Of a stretch of DNA of 20,965 nucleotides, positions 1-6,895 are shown piece by piece. How positions within the stretch are numbered: the stretch's first letter is position 1; every line of letters starts with the position of its first letter. This stretch comes from Phenylobacterium aquaticum. Its GTDB lineage: Bacteria; Pseudomonadota; Alphaproteobacteria; Caulobacterales; Caulobacteraceae. The DNA is taken from NCBI RefSeq assembly GCF_947378715.1, contig NZ_CANCLE010000062.1, forward strand, positions 1-20,965. The letters are read 5' to 3'. The position numbers were made by a program, and so were the translations under genes. The notes below the pieces were generated by a model, which saw only the letters and a program-made list of their open reading frames with translations, had not been told where the DNA came from and did no database searches.

Positions 1-195
1 CTCGACCTCCTCGGCCGGTTCGACCCGGACGCCGACCGCGCGGCCTTCGGACAACAGCCGATCGCCTTCCGCCTGGAAGCGGGTGAGCGAGATGATCACA
101 TCGCCCTGCGGCAGGTCTTCCTCGTCGGGAACCGCCGTGAAGGCGTCGTCGACCAGGGAGAAGGCGCCTTCGGTCAGCTTAACGAGCGTCGGCAT
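1..195 (-). CDS. DUF934 protein, N-terminal part (cut by window edge)
   Basis: The first 65 codons of a protein that runs off the left edge. Translation begins MPTLVKLTEGAF and includes a segment like QGDVIISLTRFQAEGDRLL followed by GVRVEPAEEVE, which resembles the start of DUF934 proteins (often named 'oxidoreductase', with no proven activity). The start ATG lies inside the last codons of the sulfite reductase gene, a 17-base overlap, and has an AAGGAGG ribosome site 7 bases upstream, so the two are probably translationally coupled. In alphaproteobacteria DUF934 commonly sits between cysI and cysH, so a role in assimilatory sulfite reduction is inferred from position. Its biochemical function is unknown. 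Confidence 0.86.
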   Translation of the reverse strand, partial: MPTLVKLTEGAFSLVDDAFTAVPDEEDLPQGDVIISLTRFQAEGDRLLSEGRAVGVRVEPAEEVE

Positions 196-1834
196 AGACA
201 GCCTCCTTGAACGGCGCGTCGCCGGTGCGGCGGTAGGTGTCGAGGAAGCGCTCGCCGTCCTGGCGTTCGCGCAGATAGACGTCCACCAGGGTGTCGATGG
301 CGTCGGTGACCTTGTTCGCCGGCAGGGCCGGACCCAGGATCTTGCCGACCGCCGCGTCCTCGGCGCCGGAGCCGCCCAGGGTCAGCTGGTAGAACTCCTC
401 GCCCTTCTTATCGACGCCCAGAATGCCGACATGGCCGACATGGTGGTGGCCGCAGGCGTTGATGCAGCCACTGATCTTGATCTTCAGCTCGCCGATCAGC
501 TCGGCGCGGTCCTGGTCGGCGAAGCGGGTGGCGATGTCCTGGGCGACATTGATCGCCCGGGCGTTGGCGAGCGCGCAGTAGTCCAGGCCCGGGCAGGCGA
601 TGATGTCGCTGATCAGGTTGATATTGGGCGTCGCCAGGCCGGCCGCCTGCAGGGCGGCGAACACCTTGGGCGCGTCGTCCAGCTTCACATGCGGCAGGAC
701 CAGGTTCTGCTCGTGCGTCACCCGGATATCGTCCTGGCCGTAGAGCTCGCCCAGCTCGGCGATCACGTCCATCTGGTCGGAGGTGGCGTCGCCGGGGGTG
801 TCGCCGATCCCCTTCAGCGAGATCTCGACGATGCTGTAGCCGGCCCGCTTGTGCGGCTTCAGATTGTTGCGCGCGAAGCGGGCGAAGGCCGGATCGGCGG
901 CCTTGGCCTGTTCGAACGCTTCCGAGCGGTTGACCAGGGTGTCGAAAGCCTTGGGCGCGAAGGCGCCGCGGATGCGGGCGATCTCGGTGTCCGGCAGGTC
1001 GCCGTCGACCCCGACCTTCTCCCATTCCGCCTCGACCTGACGGCCGAATTCCTCGGCGCCCAGGGACGAGACCAGGATCTTGATCCGGGCCTTGTACTTG
1101 TTGTCCCGCCGACCGTGGCGGTTATAGACCCGCAGGATCGCGTCCAGGTACGAGAACAGCCGGTTGGCCGGCAGGAACTCGCGGATGGTCGGGCCCACAT
1201 GCGGGGTGCGGCCCATGCCGCCGCCGACGATCACCTCGAAGCCCAGCGTCCCGTCGCGGGCGCGGCGCACCACCAGGCCGATATCATGGACCTTGGCGGC
1301 CGTGCGGTCCTTGGGCGAGGCGGTGACCGCGAACTTGAACTTGCGCGGCAGGAACGAGAATTCCGGATGCAGCATCGACCACTGGCGGATGGCTTCCGAC
1401 CAGACGCGCGGATCGTCGATCTCTTCCGCCGTCGCGCCGGCATAGGGATCCGACGTCACGTTGCGGATGCAATTGCCGCTGGTCTGGATGGCGTGCAGGT
1501 CGACGCTGGCCAGTTCGTCCAGGATGGATGGCGTGTCCTTCAGCTTGATCCAGTGGAACTGCAGGTTCGTCCGGGTCGTGAAGTGGCCGTAGCCCTTGTC
1601 ATAGCGGCGGCCGATATCGGCCAGCTTGCGCAGCTGGACGCCGTTCAGCGAGCCATAGGGAATGGCCACCCGCAGCATATAGGCGTGCAGCTGCAGATAG
1701 AGGCCGTTCATCAGCCGCAGCGGCTTGAACTGGTCCTCGGTGATCTCGCCCTTCAGGCGGCGATCGACCTGCTCGCGGAACTCGGCGGCGCGGTCGGCGA
1801 GGAATTCCCGGTCGAGGGTGTCGTACTGATACAT
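179..1834 (-). CDS. cysI: Assimilatory sulfite reductase hemoprotein (nitrite/sulfite reductase family)
   Basis: A 551-residue cytoplasmic enzyme of the siroheme/4Fe-4S reductase family, which performs the six-electron reduction of sulfite to sulfide (some members reduce nitrite to ammonia). The cluster ligands are visible as CPGLDYC (Cys414 and Cys420) and CINAC (Cys457 and Cys461). The siroheme-contact regions are RTNLQFHW near residue 88 and RNVTSDPYAG near 124. Two ferredoxin-like halves flank these, as usual. The start has a strong AGGAGGGAGGG ribosome site that overlaps the stop of the DUF2849 gene 13 bases upstream. No CysJ flavoprotein partner is present in the window, so the electron donor is probably ferredoxin or another protein; this is inference. 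Neighbouring cobA and DUF934 favour sulfite over nitrite as substrate. Confidence 0.96.
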   Translation of the reverse strand: MYQYDTLDREFLADRAAEFREQVDRRLKGEITEDQFKPLRLMNGLYLQLHAYMLRVAIPYGSLNGVQLRKLADIGRRYDKGYGHFTTRTNLQFHWIKLKDTPSILDELASVDLHAIQTSGNCIRNVTSDPYAGATAEEIDDPRVWSEAIRQWSMLHPEFSFLPRKFKFAVTASPKDRTAAKVHDIGLVVRRARDGTLGFEVIVGGGMGRTPHVGPTIREFLPANRLFSYLDAILRVYNRHGRRDNKYKARIKILVSSLGAEEFGRQVEAEWEKVGVDGDLPDTEIARIRGAFAPKAFDTLVNRSEAFEQAKAADPAFARFARNNLKPHKRAGYSIVEISLKGIGDTPGDATSDQMDVIAELGELYGQDDIRVTHEQNLVLPHVKLDDAPKVFAALQAAGLATPNINLISDIIACPGLDYCALANARAINVAQDIATRFADQDRAELIGELKIKISGCINACGHHHVGHVGILGVDKKGEEFYQLTLGGSGAEDAAVGKILGPALPANKVTDAIDTLVDVYLRERQDGERFLDTYRRTGDAPFKEAVYADAR

Positions 1835-1847
1835 GGGGCCCTCCCTC

Positions 1848-2213
1848 CTACTTGCGCTTGATCAGGTCGACGCGGCCGGTCGAGCGGGCCGCGCCATGGG
1901 CGTGCTGCAGGGCCGCAATCACCGCCCCGCCCTCGGCCTGTTTGCCGTGGGTCGGATGATTGGTGGGGCCCAGCGCACGGATGCGTTCACGATAGGACAG
2001 CGGCGCCCACAGGCCTTCGCTCTCGATCAGGTCGATCAGATAGGGCTCGACCACCACGGTCGGCTGGCTCTTGGCGTGACCTTCGGCGGCCTCGCCGGCG
2101 GCGGCCTGGGCGTCATCGAACAGTTCAGCGTCTGCGAAGCGCTCGACCCACTGGCCAGCCTTCCAGAACACCACCTCGCCGTCGCTGAGACGGTTCGCGG
2201 TCAAGGCTTTCAT
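1848..2213 (-). CDS. DUF2849 protein of the sulfite reduction operon
   Basis: A 121-residue soluble protein starting MKALTANRLSDGEVVFWKAGQWVERF, followed by an acidic alanine-rich stretch (about 30-45) and VVEPYLIDLIESEGLWAPLSYRERIRALGPTNHPTHGK. This matches DUF2849, a small alphaproteobacterial family found between the siroheme methyltransferase and sulfite reductase genes. The start ATG overlaps the stop of the upstream methyltransferase as ATGA, and a GGGGAG ribosome site lies 8 bases before it. The conserved operon position suggests a helper role for sulfite reductase or siroheme delivery, but no function is established. There is no signal peptide or membrane segment. Confidence 0.88.
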   Translation of the reverse strand: MKALTANRLSDGEVVFWKAGQWVERFADAELFDDAQAAAGEAAEGHAKSQPTVVVEPYLIDLIESEGLWAPLSYRERIRALGPTNHPTHGKQAEGGAVIAALQHAHGAARSTGRVDLIKRK

Positions 2214-3082
2214 TGGTTCACTCCCCGCTCGCGGCCCCGAGCTTCGACAAATTCAACAAGATCTGGTCCCCCGGCCTGGGCCAGGGACATGGCCTCGCCC
2301 ACGATCAGCAGGGCCGGCCCGTTCACCGCCTCGGCCGCCTCAGCCAGGCCCGCGAGCGTCGTGACGATCCGGCGCTCGTCGGCGCGGCTGGCGTTCTCGA
2401 CGATCAGGGCCGGGGTGGCCGACCCGCGGCCGGCGGCCAGCAGACGCGCCGCGATCCCCGCCGCGGTCGACAGGCCCATATAGATCACCACCGTGTGGTT
2501 GGCCCGCGCCAGGCTCGCCCAGTCCAGATCGGGCTCCGCGCCCGCCGCCGCATGGCCGGTGACGAAGGTCACCGCCTGGGCGAGGCCGCGATGAGTCAGG
2601 GGCGCGCCGGCGCCGGCCGATGCGGCCAGGGCGGCGGTCACGCCCGGAATCACCTGGCAGTCGACCCCGGCCGCACGGCAGGCTTCCAGCTCCTCGCCAC
2701 CACGACCGAACATGAAGGGGTCGCCGCCCTTCAGCCGGACGACCTTCAGGCCCTCCCGGGCGAAGGCCACCAGCATGAGGTTGATCTCGTCTTGCGCATA
2801 GGAATGGCGCGACTTGCGCTTGGCCACCGAGATCCGGCGCGCCGAGGCCGGGGCCAGGTCGAGGATTTCGTCGGAGACCAGGCCGTCATGCACGACCACA
2901 TCGGCGGCCTGCAGGACCCGCAACGCCTTGAGGGTCAAGAGCTCTGGGTCGCCAGGACCGGCGCCGACCAGCCACACCGCGCCGGGCTTGGCGCCCGTCA
3001 CGCCGGACGTCGCGCCAGACAGCACCACCAGCCGGTTGGCGGCGGCGGTCCGGGGCCGATCCGAGGCGCGGCGGGAGGGCAT
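2210..3082 (-). CDS. cobA: Uroporphyrinogen-III C-methyltransferase (SUMT)
   Basis: A 290-residue tetrapyrrole methylase that uses SAM to methylate uroporphyrinogen III at C2 and C7, giving precorrin-2 for siroheme (and cobalamin). Signatures are VGAGPGD (residues 39-45) and VVRLKGGDPFMFGRGGEE (about 114-131), then IPGVTAALAA, PLTHRG and VTFVTGH. It lacks the N-terminal dehydrogenase/ferrochelatase domain of full CysG, so another protein must finish siroheme. It is the first gene of the operon, and its TGA stop overlaps the DUF2849 start. About 33 N-terminal residues precede the conserved core, so a later start is possible, although no other start has a better ribosome site. The 15-bp palindrome 5 bases upstream of the start codon may be regulatory. 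Confidence 0.95.
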   Translation of the reverse strand: MPSRRASDRPRTAAANRLVVLSGATSGVTGAKPGAVWLVGAGPGDPELLTLKALRVLQAADVVVHDGLVSDEILDLAPASARRISVAKRKSRHSYAQDEINLMLVAFAREGLKVVRLKGGDPFMFGRGGEELEACRAAGVDCQVIPGVTAALAASAGAGAPLTHRGLAQAVTFVTGHAAAGAEPDLDWASLARANHTVVIYMGLSTAAGIAARLLAAGRGSATPALIVENASRADERRIVTTLAGLAEAAEAVNGPALLIVGEAMSLAQAGGPDLVEFVEARGRERGVNQ

Positions 3083-3086
3083 GGGC

Positions 3087-3101
3087 TTTAGCTTCTCTAA
3101 A
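3087..3101. promoter_or_regulatory. 15-bp palindrome TTTAG-N5-CTAAA, candidate LysR-type operator
   Basis: The sequence reads TTTAGCTTCTCTAAA, a perfect inverted repeat with a T-N11-A core, the general form of LysR-family binding sites. It lies immediately upstream of the cobA start codon, in the region divergent from a LysR gene. So close to the start codon, it would act in the 5' leader or by blocking initiation. Binding by the neighbouring regulator is inference. Confidence 0.4.
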
Positions 3102-3121
3102 CGCTATAGTGGTGAATCGAA

Positions 3122-3147
3122 GCGGGACGGGCTTTCACCCGCCCCGC
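3122..3147. repeat. GC-rich hairpin in the cobA/LysR divergent region
   Basis: Arms GCGGGACGGG (3122-3131) and CCCGCCCCGC (3138-3147) pair at 9 of 10 positions around a 6-base loop. It lies in the 175-base gap between two divergent genes, upstream of both start codons. It could be a leader hairpin of the cys operon transcript or of the LysR transcript, depending on where transcription starts. I recognise no known riboswitch fold here. Confidence 0.4.
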
Positions 3148-3257
3148 GAGGTGTCTGGCGACGAAAAGGGCCGATACATCGCCGGACGCTTGCAAATTGG
3201 TCGCCGGGGCCCCAATTCGCAACCCAAGGACTTCTGCCGGGGCTGTCAGGAAAACTC

Positions 3258-4214
3258 GTGGAACGGAACTCGGAACGACGCCGCCTGCCACCGTTGAACG
3301 CCTTGCGGGCGTTTGAAGCGGCCGCACGGCATCTCAATTTTTCTAGGGCGGCTGACGAGCTGTCGGTGACCCCGGGCGCGGTCAGCCAGCAGATCCAGAA
3401 CCTGGAGGACTATGTGGGCGCGGCGCTGTTCAAGCGCACCCCCAAGGGCCTCCTGCTGACCGACGCGGCCCAGACCGCCCTGCCCGCCCTGCGCGAGGCC
3501 TTCGACCGCCTGGCCGAGGCGGCCTCGATGCTGACCGCCGCCGTGGATGGCCGGCGGCTGACGCTCACCGCCGCCCCCTCCTTCGCCGCCAAATGGCTGG
3601 TGCCCCGGCTCGGCAAGTTCGAGGAACTACACCCCCAGGTCGACGTCTGGCTGTCCGCCGGCCTGGAGCTGGTCGATCTGTCGACCGGCGAGGTCGACAT
3701 CGCCATCCGCTATGGCGGTGGCCGCTATCCGGGCCTGGAGGTCCGCCGGCTGATCGGCGAGACCGTGATCCCGGTGCTCAGCCCCGACCTGCAGGCGACC
3801 AATCCGCTCAACACCCCGGCCGACCTGGCCGGCCACATCCTGCTGCATGACGGCTCGCCGGAGCCGGACGACTCCTGCCCCGACTGGACCATGTGGCTGG
3901 CCGCCCGCGGCGTGCGCGGCGTCGACGGGGCGCGGGGCCCGCGCTTCAACCAGTCGAGCCTGGTGATCGAGGCTGCGGTCAACGGCCGGGGCGTGGCGCT
4001 CGCCAAGCGGACCCTGGCCCAGGCCGACCTCGACGCCGGCCGCCTGGTCGCCCCGCTGCAGATCGCGACCGCCGTCGACTTCGCCTATTACGTGGTCCAC
4101 CCCAAGGCCAAGGGCCGCCTGCCCCAGGTGAAGGCGTTCCTGAACTGGATCATCGCCGAGGCCGAGGCCCACGAGGCCGCCCTGCTGGCGCTGGACAACG
4201 GCGCGGGGATCTAG
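3258..4214 (+). CDS. LysR-type transcriptional regulator, GcvA-like
   Basis: A 318-residue LysR regulator. The N-terminal winged helix-turn-helix (about residues 11-70) reads LPPLNALRAFEAAARHLNFSRAADEL then VTPGAVSQQIQNLEDYVG, very close to GcvA-type regulators. The effector-binding domain covers about 100-300, with the GcvA-like GEVDIAIRYGGGRYPGLE near 155. The GTG at 3258 is chosen because it has an AGG ribosome site 7 bases upstream and places the conserved LPPLNAL at residue 10. The frame stays open far upstream, but that is antisense to cobA. It is divergent from the sulfite reduction operon by 175 bases, so control of that operon is possible but unproven. Members of this subgroup are also known to control unrelated genes such as gcv or beta-lactamases. 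Confidence 0.93.
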   Translation: MERNSERRRLPPLNALRAFEAAARHLNFSRAADELSVTPGAVSQQIQNLEDYVGAALFKRTPKGLLLTDAAQTALPALREAFDRLAEAASMLTAAVDGRRLTLTAAPSFAAKWLVPRLGKFEELHPQVDVWLSAGLELVDLSTGEVDIAIRYGGGRYPGLEVRRLIGETVIPVLSPDLQATNPLNTPADLAGHILLHDGSPEPDDSCPDWTMWLAARGVRGVDGARGPRFNQSSLVIEAAVNGRGVALAKRTLAQADLDAGRLVAPLQIATAVDFAYYVVHPKAKGRLPQVKAFLNWIIAEAEAHEAALLALDNGAGI

Positions 4215-4224
4215 CCACCCAACC

Positions 4225-4572
4225 TCAACGCGGGGTCTTCAGGGACTGCAGCGCCCGCTCATGGGCGTAGGCGGCGATATCGGCCAGGGCCGCGTCCAGG
4301 GCGTCGCGCACGGCGTCCAGCCCCTGCGCGCCTTCGGCCTCCGCCGCCTGGCAGACATCGCCCAGGGCATGGGCCCCGATGCCGCGCGCAGTGCCCTTCA
4401 GGGTGTGGACCGCGTCGCGCCAGCCCTCCGACGCCGGATCGAGCATCATCGACCACATGCGGGCCTGTTCGCGGAACAGGGCCAGCACCTCGTCGACCAC
4501 GCCCTGGTCGCCCGCGGCGAAGCTTTCCAGGAAGGCGAAATCGACCGCGCCGGTAAGGTCTCGCCTGGCCAT
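4225..4572 (-). CDS. Histidine-containing phosphotransfer (HPt) protein
   Basis: A 115-residue single-domain HPt protein. The phosphorylation motif VHTLKGTARGIGA carries the presumed phospho-accepting His56 in a four-helix bundle, with LFREQARMW in the preceding helix and a following helix of the type ALGDVCQAAEAEGAQG. Such proteins shuttle phosphate between response regulator receiver domains and hybrid histidine kinases in the cytoplasm. The start at 4572 is preferred over 4599 because AAGGAG stands 8-9 bases before it. No kinase or receiver gene is nearby, so its partners are elsewhere (orphan HPt; in Caulobacter, ShpA is a comparable protein). It converges on the LysR gene with a 10-base gap. 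Confidence 0.87.
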   Translation of the reverse strand: MARRDLTGAVDFAFLESFAAGDQGVVDEVLALFREQARMWSMMLDPASEGWRDAVHTLKGTARGIGAHALGDVCQAAEAEGAQGLDAVRDALDAALADIAAYAHERALQSLKTPR

Positions 4573-4593
4573 GAAATTCTCTCCTTGGGCGGC

Positions 4594-4621
4594 TTGCAAT
4601 CAGCGAAGCATCGCGTATGTT
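4594..4621 (+). promoter_or_regulatory. Probable tRNA-Lys promoter (TTGCAA-N16-TATGTT)
   Basis: A -35-like TTGCAA (4594-4599) and a -10-like TATGTT (4616-4621) are separated by 16 bases. They would start transcription near 4628, about 37 bases before the mature tRNA 5' end. This resembles a housekeeping sigma promoter and is oriented toward the tRNA. It lies just upstream of the divergent HPt gene. Confidence 0.45.
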
Positions 4622-4664
4622 CCGCGCCCTCGCCGCCAGGGCTTAGATGCCTCGGAATCGCGAT

Positions 4665-4740
<76 letters not shown>

Positions 4741-4792
4741 TTCTTCTGGTGGACGAACTTCCTCAAATCTTATCCGGTCGCGACGACCGCCT

Positions 4793-4811
4793 GGCGCGGG
4801 AACGCCGCGCC
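4793..4811 (+). terminator. Hairpin downstream of tRNA-Lys, possible terminator
   Basis: Perfect 7-bp arms GGCGCGG (4793-4799) and CCGCGCC (4805-4811) around a GAACG loop, 52 bases past the tRNA. There is no long T run after it, so intrinsic termination is uncertain. Confidence 0.4.
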
Positions 4812-4857
4812 TTGGCCGTTCGCAGGGCCACCCCCCGGGGCGGGCAGGCATGCGGGC

Positions 4858-4887
4858 TTGACGCTCAATCCCACCGCTCGCTAATAA
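4858..4887 (+). promoter_or_regulatory. Probable promoter of the dioxygenase operon (TTGACG-N18-TAATAA)
   Basis: A near-consensus -35 TTGACG (4858-4863) and an AT-rich -10 TAATAA (4882-4887), with an 18-base spacer, in otherwise GC-rich DNA. They lie 58 bases upstream of the chosen start of the PhyH gene. The expected start of transcription is near 4894, inside an inverted repeat. Confidence 0.55.
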
Positions 4888-4889
4888 TG

Positions 4890-4908
4890 ACGCTTGTTGC
4901 AATAGCGT
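4890..4908. promoter_or_regulatory. Inverted repeat ACGCT-N9-AGCGT at the expected transcription start; candidate operator
   Basis: Arms ACGCT (4890-4894) and AGCGT (4904-4908) flank TGTTGCAAT. The repeat overlaps the predicted +1 of the dioxygenase operon, where a repressor would block initiation. The TetR-type regulator encoded just past the operon is a natural candidate, but I found no matching copy near its own start, so the link is only an inference. Confidence 0.35.
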
Positions 4909-4944
4909 GACCGACCTCAGAGTCGGCGCATGGGGGGGCATCTG

Positions 4945-5907
4945 ATGGACAAGGCGATTGGGCAGGCTGAGGCCAACCGCGCAGGGTCGGACGATCCCGA
5001 GATCGCCGCCCTTCGCGCGCATCTCGAAGCCCACAACGGAATCAAGGGGCTGGAGATCCTGCAACCTGGCGACACAGGCCACGCCGTCGATCTCTTTCGC
5101 CGCGACGGCTTCGTCGTCATCGCGAACGCCCTGAACGACGAACAGACCGAAATCCTCGCGACGGGCTGTCGCGAGGTGACTGCGGAAATCCTCGCCTTGG
5201 ACCAGAGCCGCAAGGGCAATCGGGGGTCGCACCGATACTCGTTCGGCGGATGCAGCCTCACGCGCAGCCAGCTCCACCGCCCGGAGTGGCAGATGCTGCT
5301 CGACATCCCTGTCGTCACCGAGGCGGTGACCGCGATCTTTGAATCGTCGGACTATGTGCTTCGGGCGGCCAGCGGCGATTTCTGCCTTCCCGGCGCGGTG
5401 GAATATCAACCCCTGCATTCGGACGTCCGCGATTGGCAAGCCCCGGCGACCACGCCCTTCAGCGCCTTCCATGACCCGCGCGGCCAACTCACGATCCGCG
5501 ACCTGCCCTGCCCCTACCTCTGCGTGAACTTCCTTCCCCAGGCGGTGACCCGCCTGAACGGCCCGACCCGTCAGATACCGGGCACCCAGCATTCCCGCGT
5601 GCCGATCCCCAGTCTCGCGGACGAGCCGGAATGGATGAGGCTGAGCACGGTTTGCCCGGCCCCCGCCGGCGCGATCATGATCCGCGATGTGCGGGCCTGG
5701 CACGGTGGCACGCCCAACATCTCGGACGCCGTGCGGGCGATCCCGAATCTGGAGTTCTACGCGCCCTGGTTCCGCGAACCGATCGTCCCCGGGATCACCT
5801 ACCGCGATTTCAAGAAGCTGTCGGACCACGCCCAGCGCCTCGTCAGGCACTGCGTGGCCGATTCAGGCGAAACCCTGGTCACCGGCGCGACCCTGCGCGC
5901 GCCATGA
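4945..5907 (+). CDS. Phytanoyl-CoA dioxygenase (PhyH) family Fe(II)/2-oxoglutarate oxygenase
   Basis: A 320-residue oxygenase with a double-stranded beta-helix fold. Visible iron ligands are His158 and Asp160 (LHSD) and His253 (AWHGGTPN), with Arg264 the likely 2-oxoglutarate anchor (DAVRAI). The loop NGPTRQIPGTQHS (about 205-217) is characteristic of the PhyH family. Family members hydroxylate hydrophobic substrates such as fatty-acyl chains, betaines, terpenoids or halogenated metabolites, so the substrate cannot be named. ATG 4945 is preferred over 4930 because a run of G residues suitable for ribosome binding stands 6 bases before it. It is first in a three-gene operon with an aldo/keto reductase (22-base gap) and an alpha/beta hydrolase. 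The lead promoter is seen at 4858. Confidence 0.89.
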   Translation: MDKAIGQAEANRAGSDDPEIAALRAHLEAHNGIKGLEILQPGDTGHAVDLFRRDGFVVIANALNDEQTEILATGCREVTAEILALDQSRKGNRGSHRYSFGGCSLTRSQLHRPEWQMLLDIPVVTEAVTAIFESSDYVLRAASGDFCLPGAVEYQPLHSDVRDWQAPATTPFSAFHDPRGQLTIRDLPCPYLCVNFLPQAVTRLNGPTRQIPGTQHSRVPIPSLADEPEWMRLSTVCPAPAGAIMIRDVRAWHGGTPNISDAVRAIPNLEFYAPWFREPIVPGITYRDFKKLSDHAQRLVRHCVADSGETLVTGATLRAP

Positions 5908-5929
5908 CCTGTTCGGACGGATTAGCCCC

Positions 5930-6895
5930 ATGAGATATCGCCGGCTGGGTCGATCCGCTCTGCAGGTCAGCGCGCTTTGCCTGGGCACCATGAACTTCGG
6001 GCCGCGAACCTCCGCGCCGGAGAGCTTCGCGATCCTCAACGCGGCGGTGGGCGCGGGGATCAATTTCATCGACACCGCCAATCAGTATGGCGGCCAGCTG
6101 GGGGTCGGAACGACAGAGACCATCATCGGCGATTGGCTCGCCGAAGACCGCAGCCGGCGGGACAAGATCGTGCTCGCCACCAAGGTCCATGAGCCGATGT
6201 CCGAGGACGTCAACGACCGCGGGCTGTCGGCGCGCCATATCCAGATGGCCTGCGACGCGAGCCTGAAGCGTCTGAAGACCGATCACATCGACCTCTACCA
6301 GATGCACCACATCGATCGCGCCGCGCCGATCGAGGAGATCTGGCAGGCGATGGATCACCTGAGGCGCCAGGGCAAGATCACCTATGTCGGCTCCAGCAAC
6401 TTTCCGGGCTGGAAAATCGCCCAGGCCAACGAGAAGGCGATCGCGGCCCGCCAACTGGGCCTCATATCGGAGCAGAGCCTCTACAACCTCATCGAACGCC
6501 GCGCCGAGCTCGAGGTGATCCCCGCCTGCCGCGAATACGGCCTTGGCGTCATCACCTGGAGTCCCCTCGCCGGCGGGTTGCTGGCGGGCGACGCGCCGGA
6601 CCAGGGCGGACGCCGTCAGTCCGACGACATGAAGCGCGCGGCCTCCTCCCGGTCCGCCCAGCTCTCCCAGTTCGCCAGCCTCTGTCTGGACCTGGGCCAA
6701 TCCACCAGCGTCGTCGCCCTGGCCTGGCTGCTCCACCAGGATGGCGTAGCCTCGACGATCATCGGGCCCCGGACGAAGGCGCAACTGACCTCGGTCATGC
6801 AGGCGCCGGACCTCACGCTCGACGCCGAGGTCCTGGCGCGGATCGACGCCATTTTCCCGGCCTGCGGCCCCGCGCCGGAGGCCTATGCTTGGTAG
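5930..6895 (+). CDS. Aldo/keto reductase
   Basis: A 321-residue NADP(H)-dependent (beta/alpha)8 barrel oxidoreductase that interconverts carbonyls and alcohols. The catalytic tetrad is visible as Asp48 and Tyr53 (FIDTANQYG), Lys85 (LATKVH) and His126 (QMHH). The motifs RLGRSALQVSALCLGTMNFG at the N terminus, GKITYVGSSNF in the middle and the C-terminal STIIGPRTKAQL cofactor loop fit the voltage-channel beta-subunit/YajO-like branch. The start is the ATG giving the family-typical MRYRRLGRS. It follows the dioxygenase by 22 bases, and its last 7 bases overlap the TTG start of the hydrolase. In context it probably oxidises or reduces the product of the hydroxylation step; this is inference. Confidence 0.93.
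   Translation: MRYRRLGRSALQVSALCLGTMNFGPRTSAPESFAILNAAVGAGINFIDTANQYGGQLGVGTTETIIGDWLAEDRSRRDKIVLATKVHEPMSEDVNDRGLSARHIQMACDASLKRLKTDHIDLYQMHHIDRAAPIEEIWQAMDHLRRQGKITYVGSSNFPGWKIAQANEKAIAARQLGLISEQSLYNLIERRAELEVIPACREYGLGVITWSPLAGGLLAGDAPDQGGRRQSDDMKRAASSRSAQLSQFASLCLDLGQSTSVVALAWLLHQDGVASTIIGPRTKAQLTSVMQAPDLTLDAEVLARIDAIFPACGPAPEAYAW

Noticed and set aside
83..1861. A 592-codon open frame on the plus strand
   Set aside because: It lies antisense to cysI, whose ligand cysteines and siroheme motifs are intact. The translation is rich in Gly, Ala, Asp, Val and Gln without family features, as expected from GC-rich codon bias.
2814..3257. Upstream extension of the LysR frame
   Set aside because: The frame is open, but the extra 148 residues are antisense to cobA and intergenic DNA. 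The LysR domain starts just after GTG 3258.
3083..3257. A known riboswitch (SAM, SAH or cobalamin type) ahead of cobA
   Set aside because: I compared remembered consensus elements, such as the B12 box and the SAH core, and found no match. A hairpin alone is not enough; a covariance-model search would decide.
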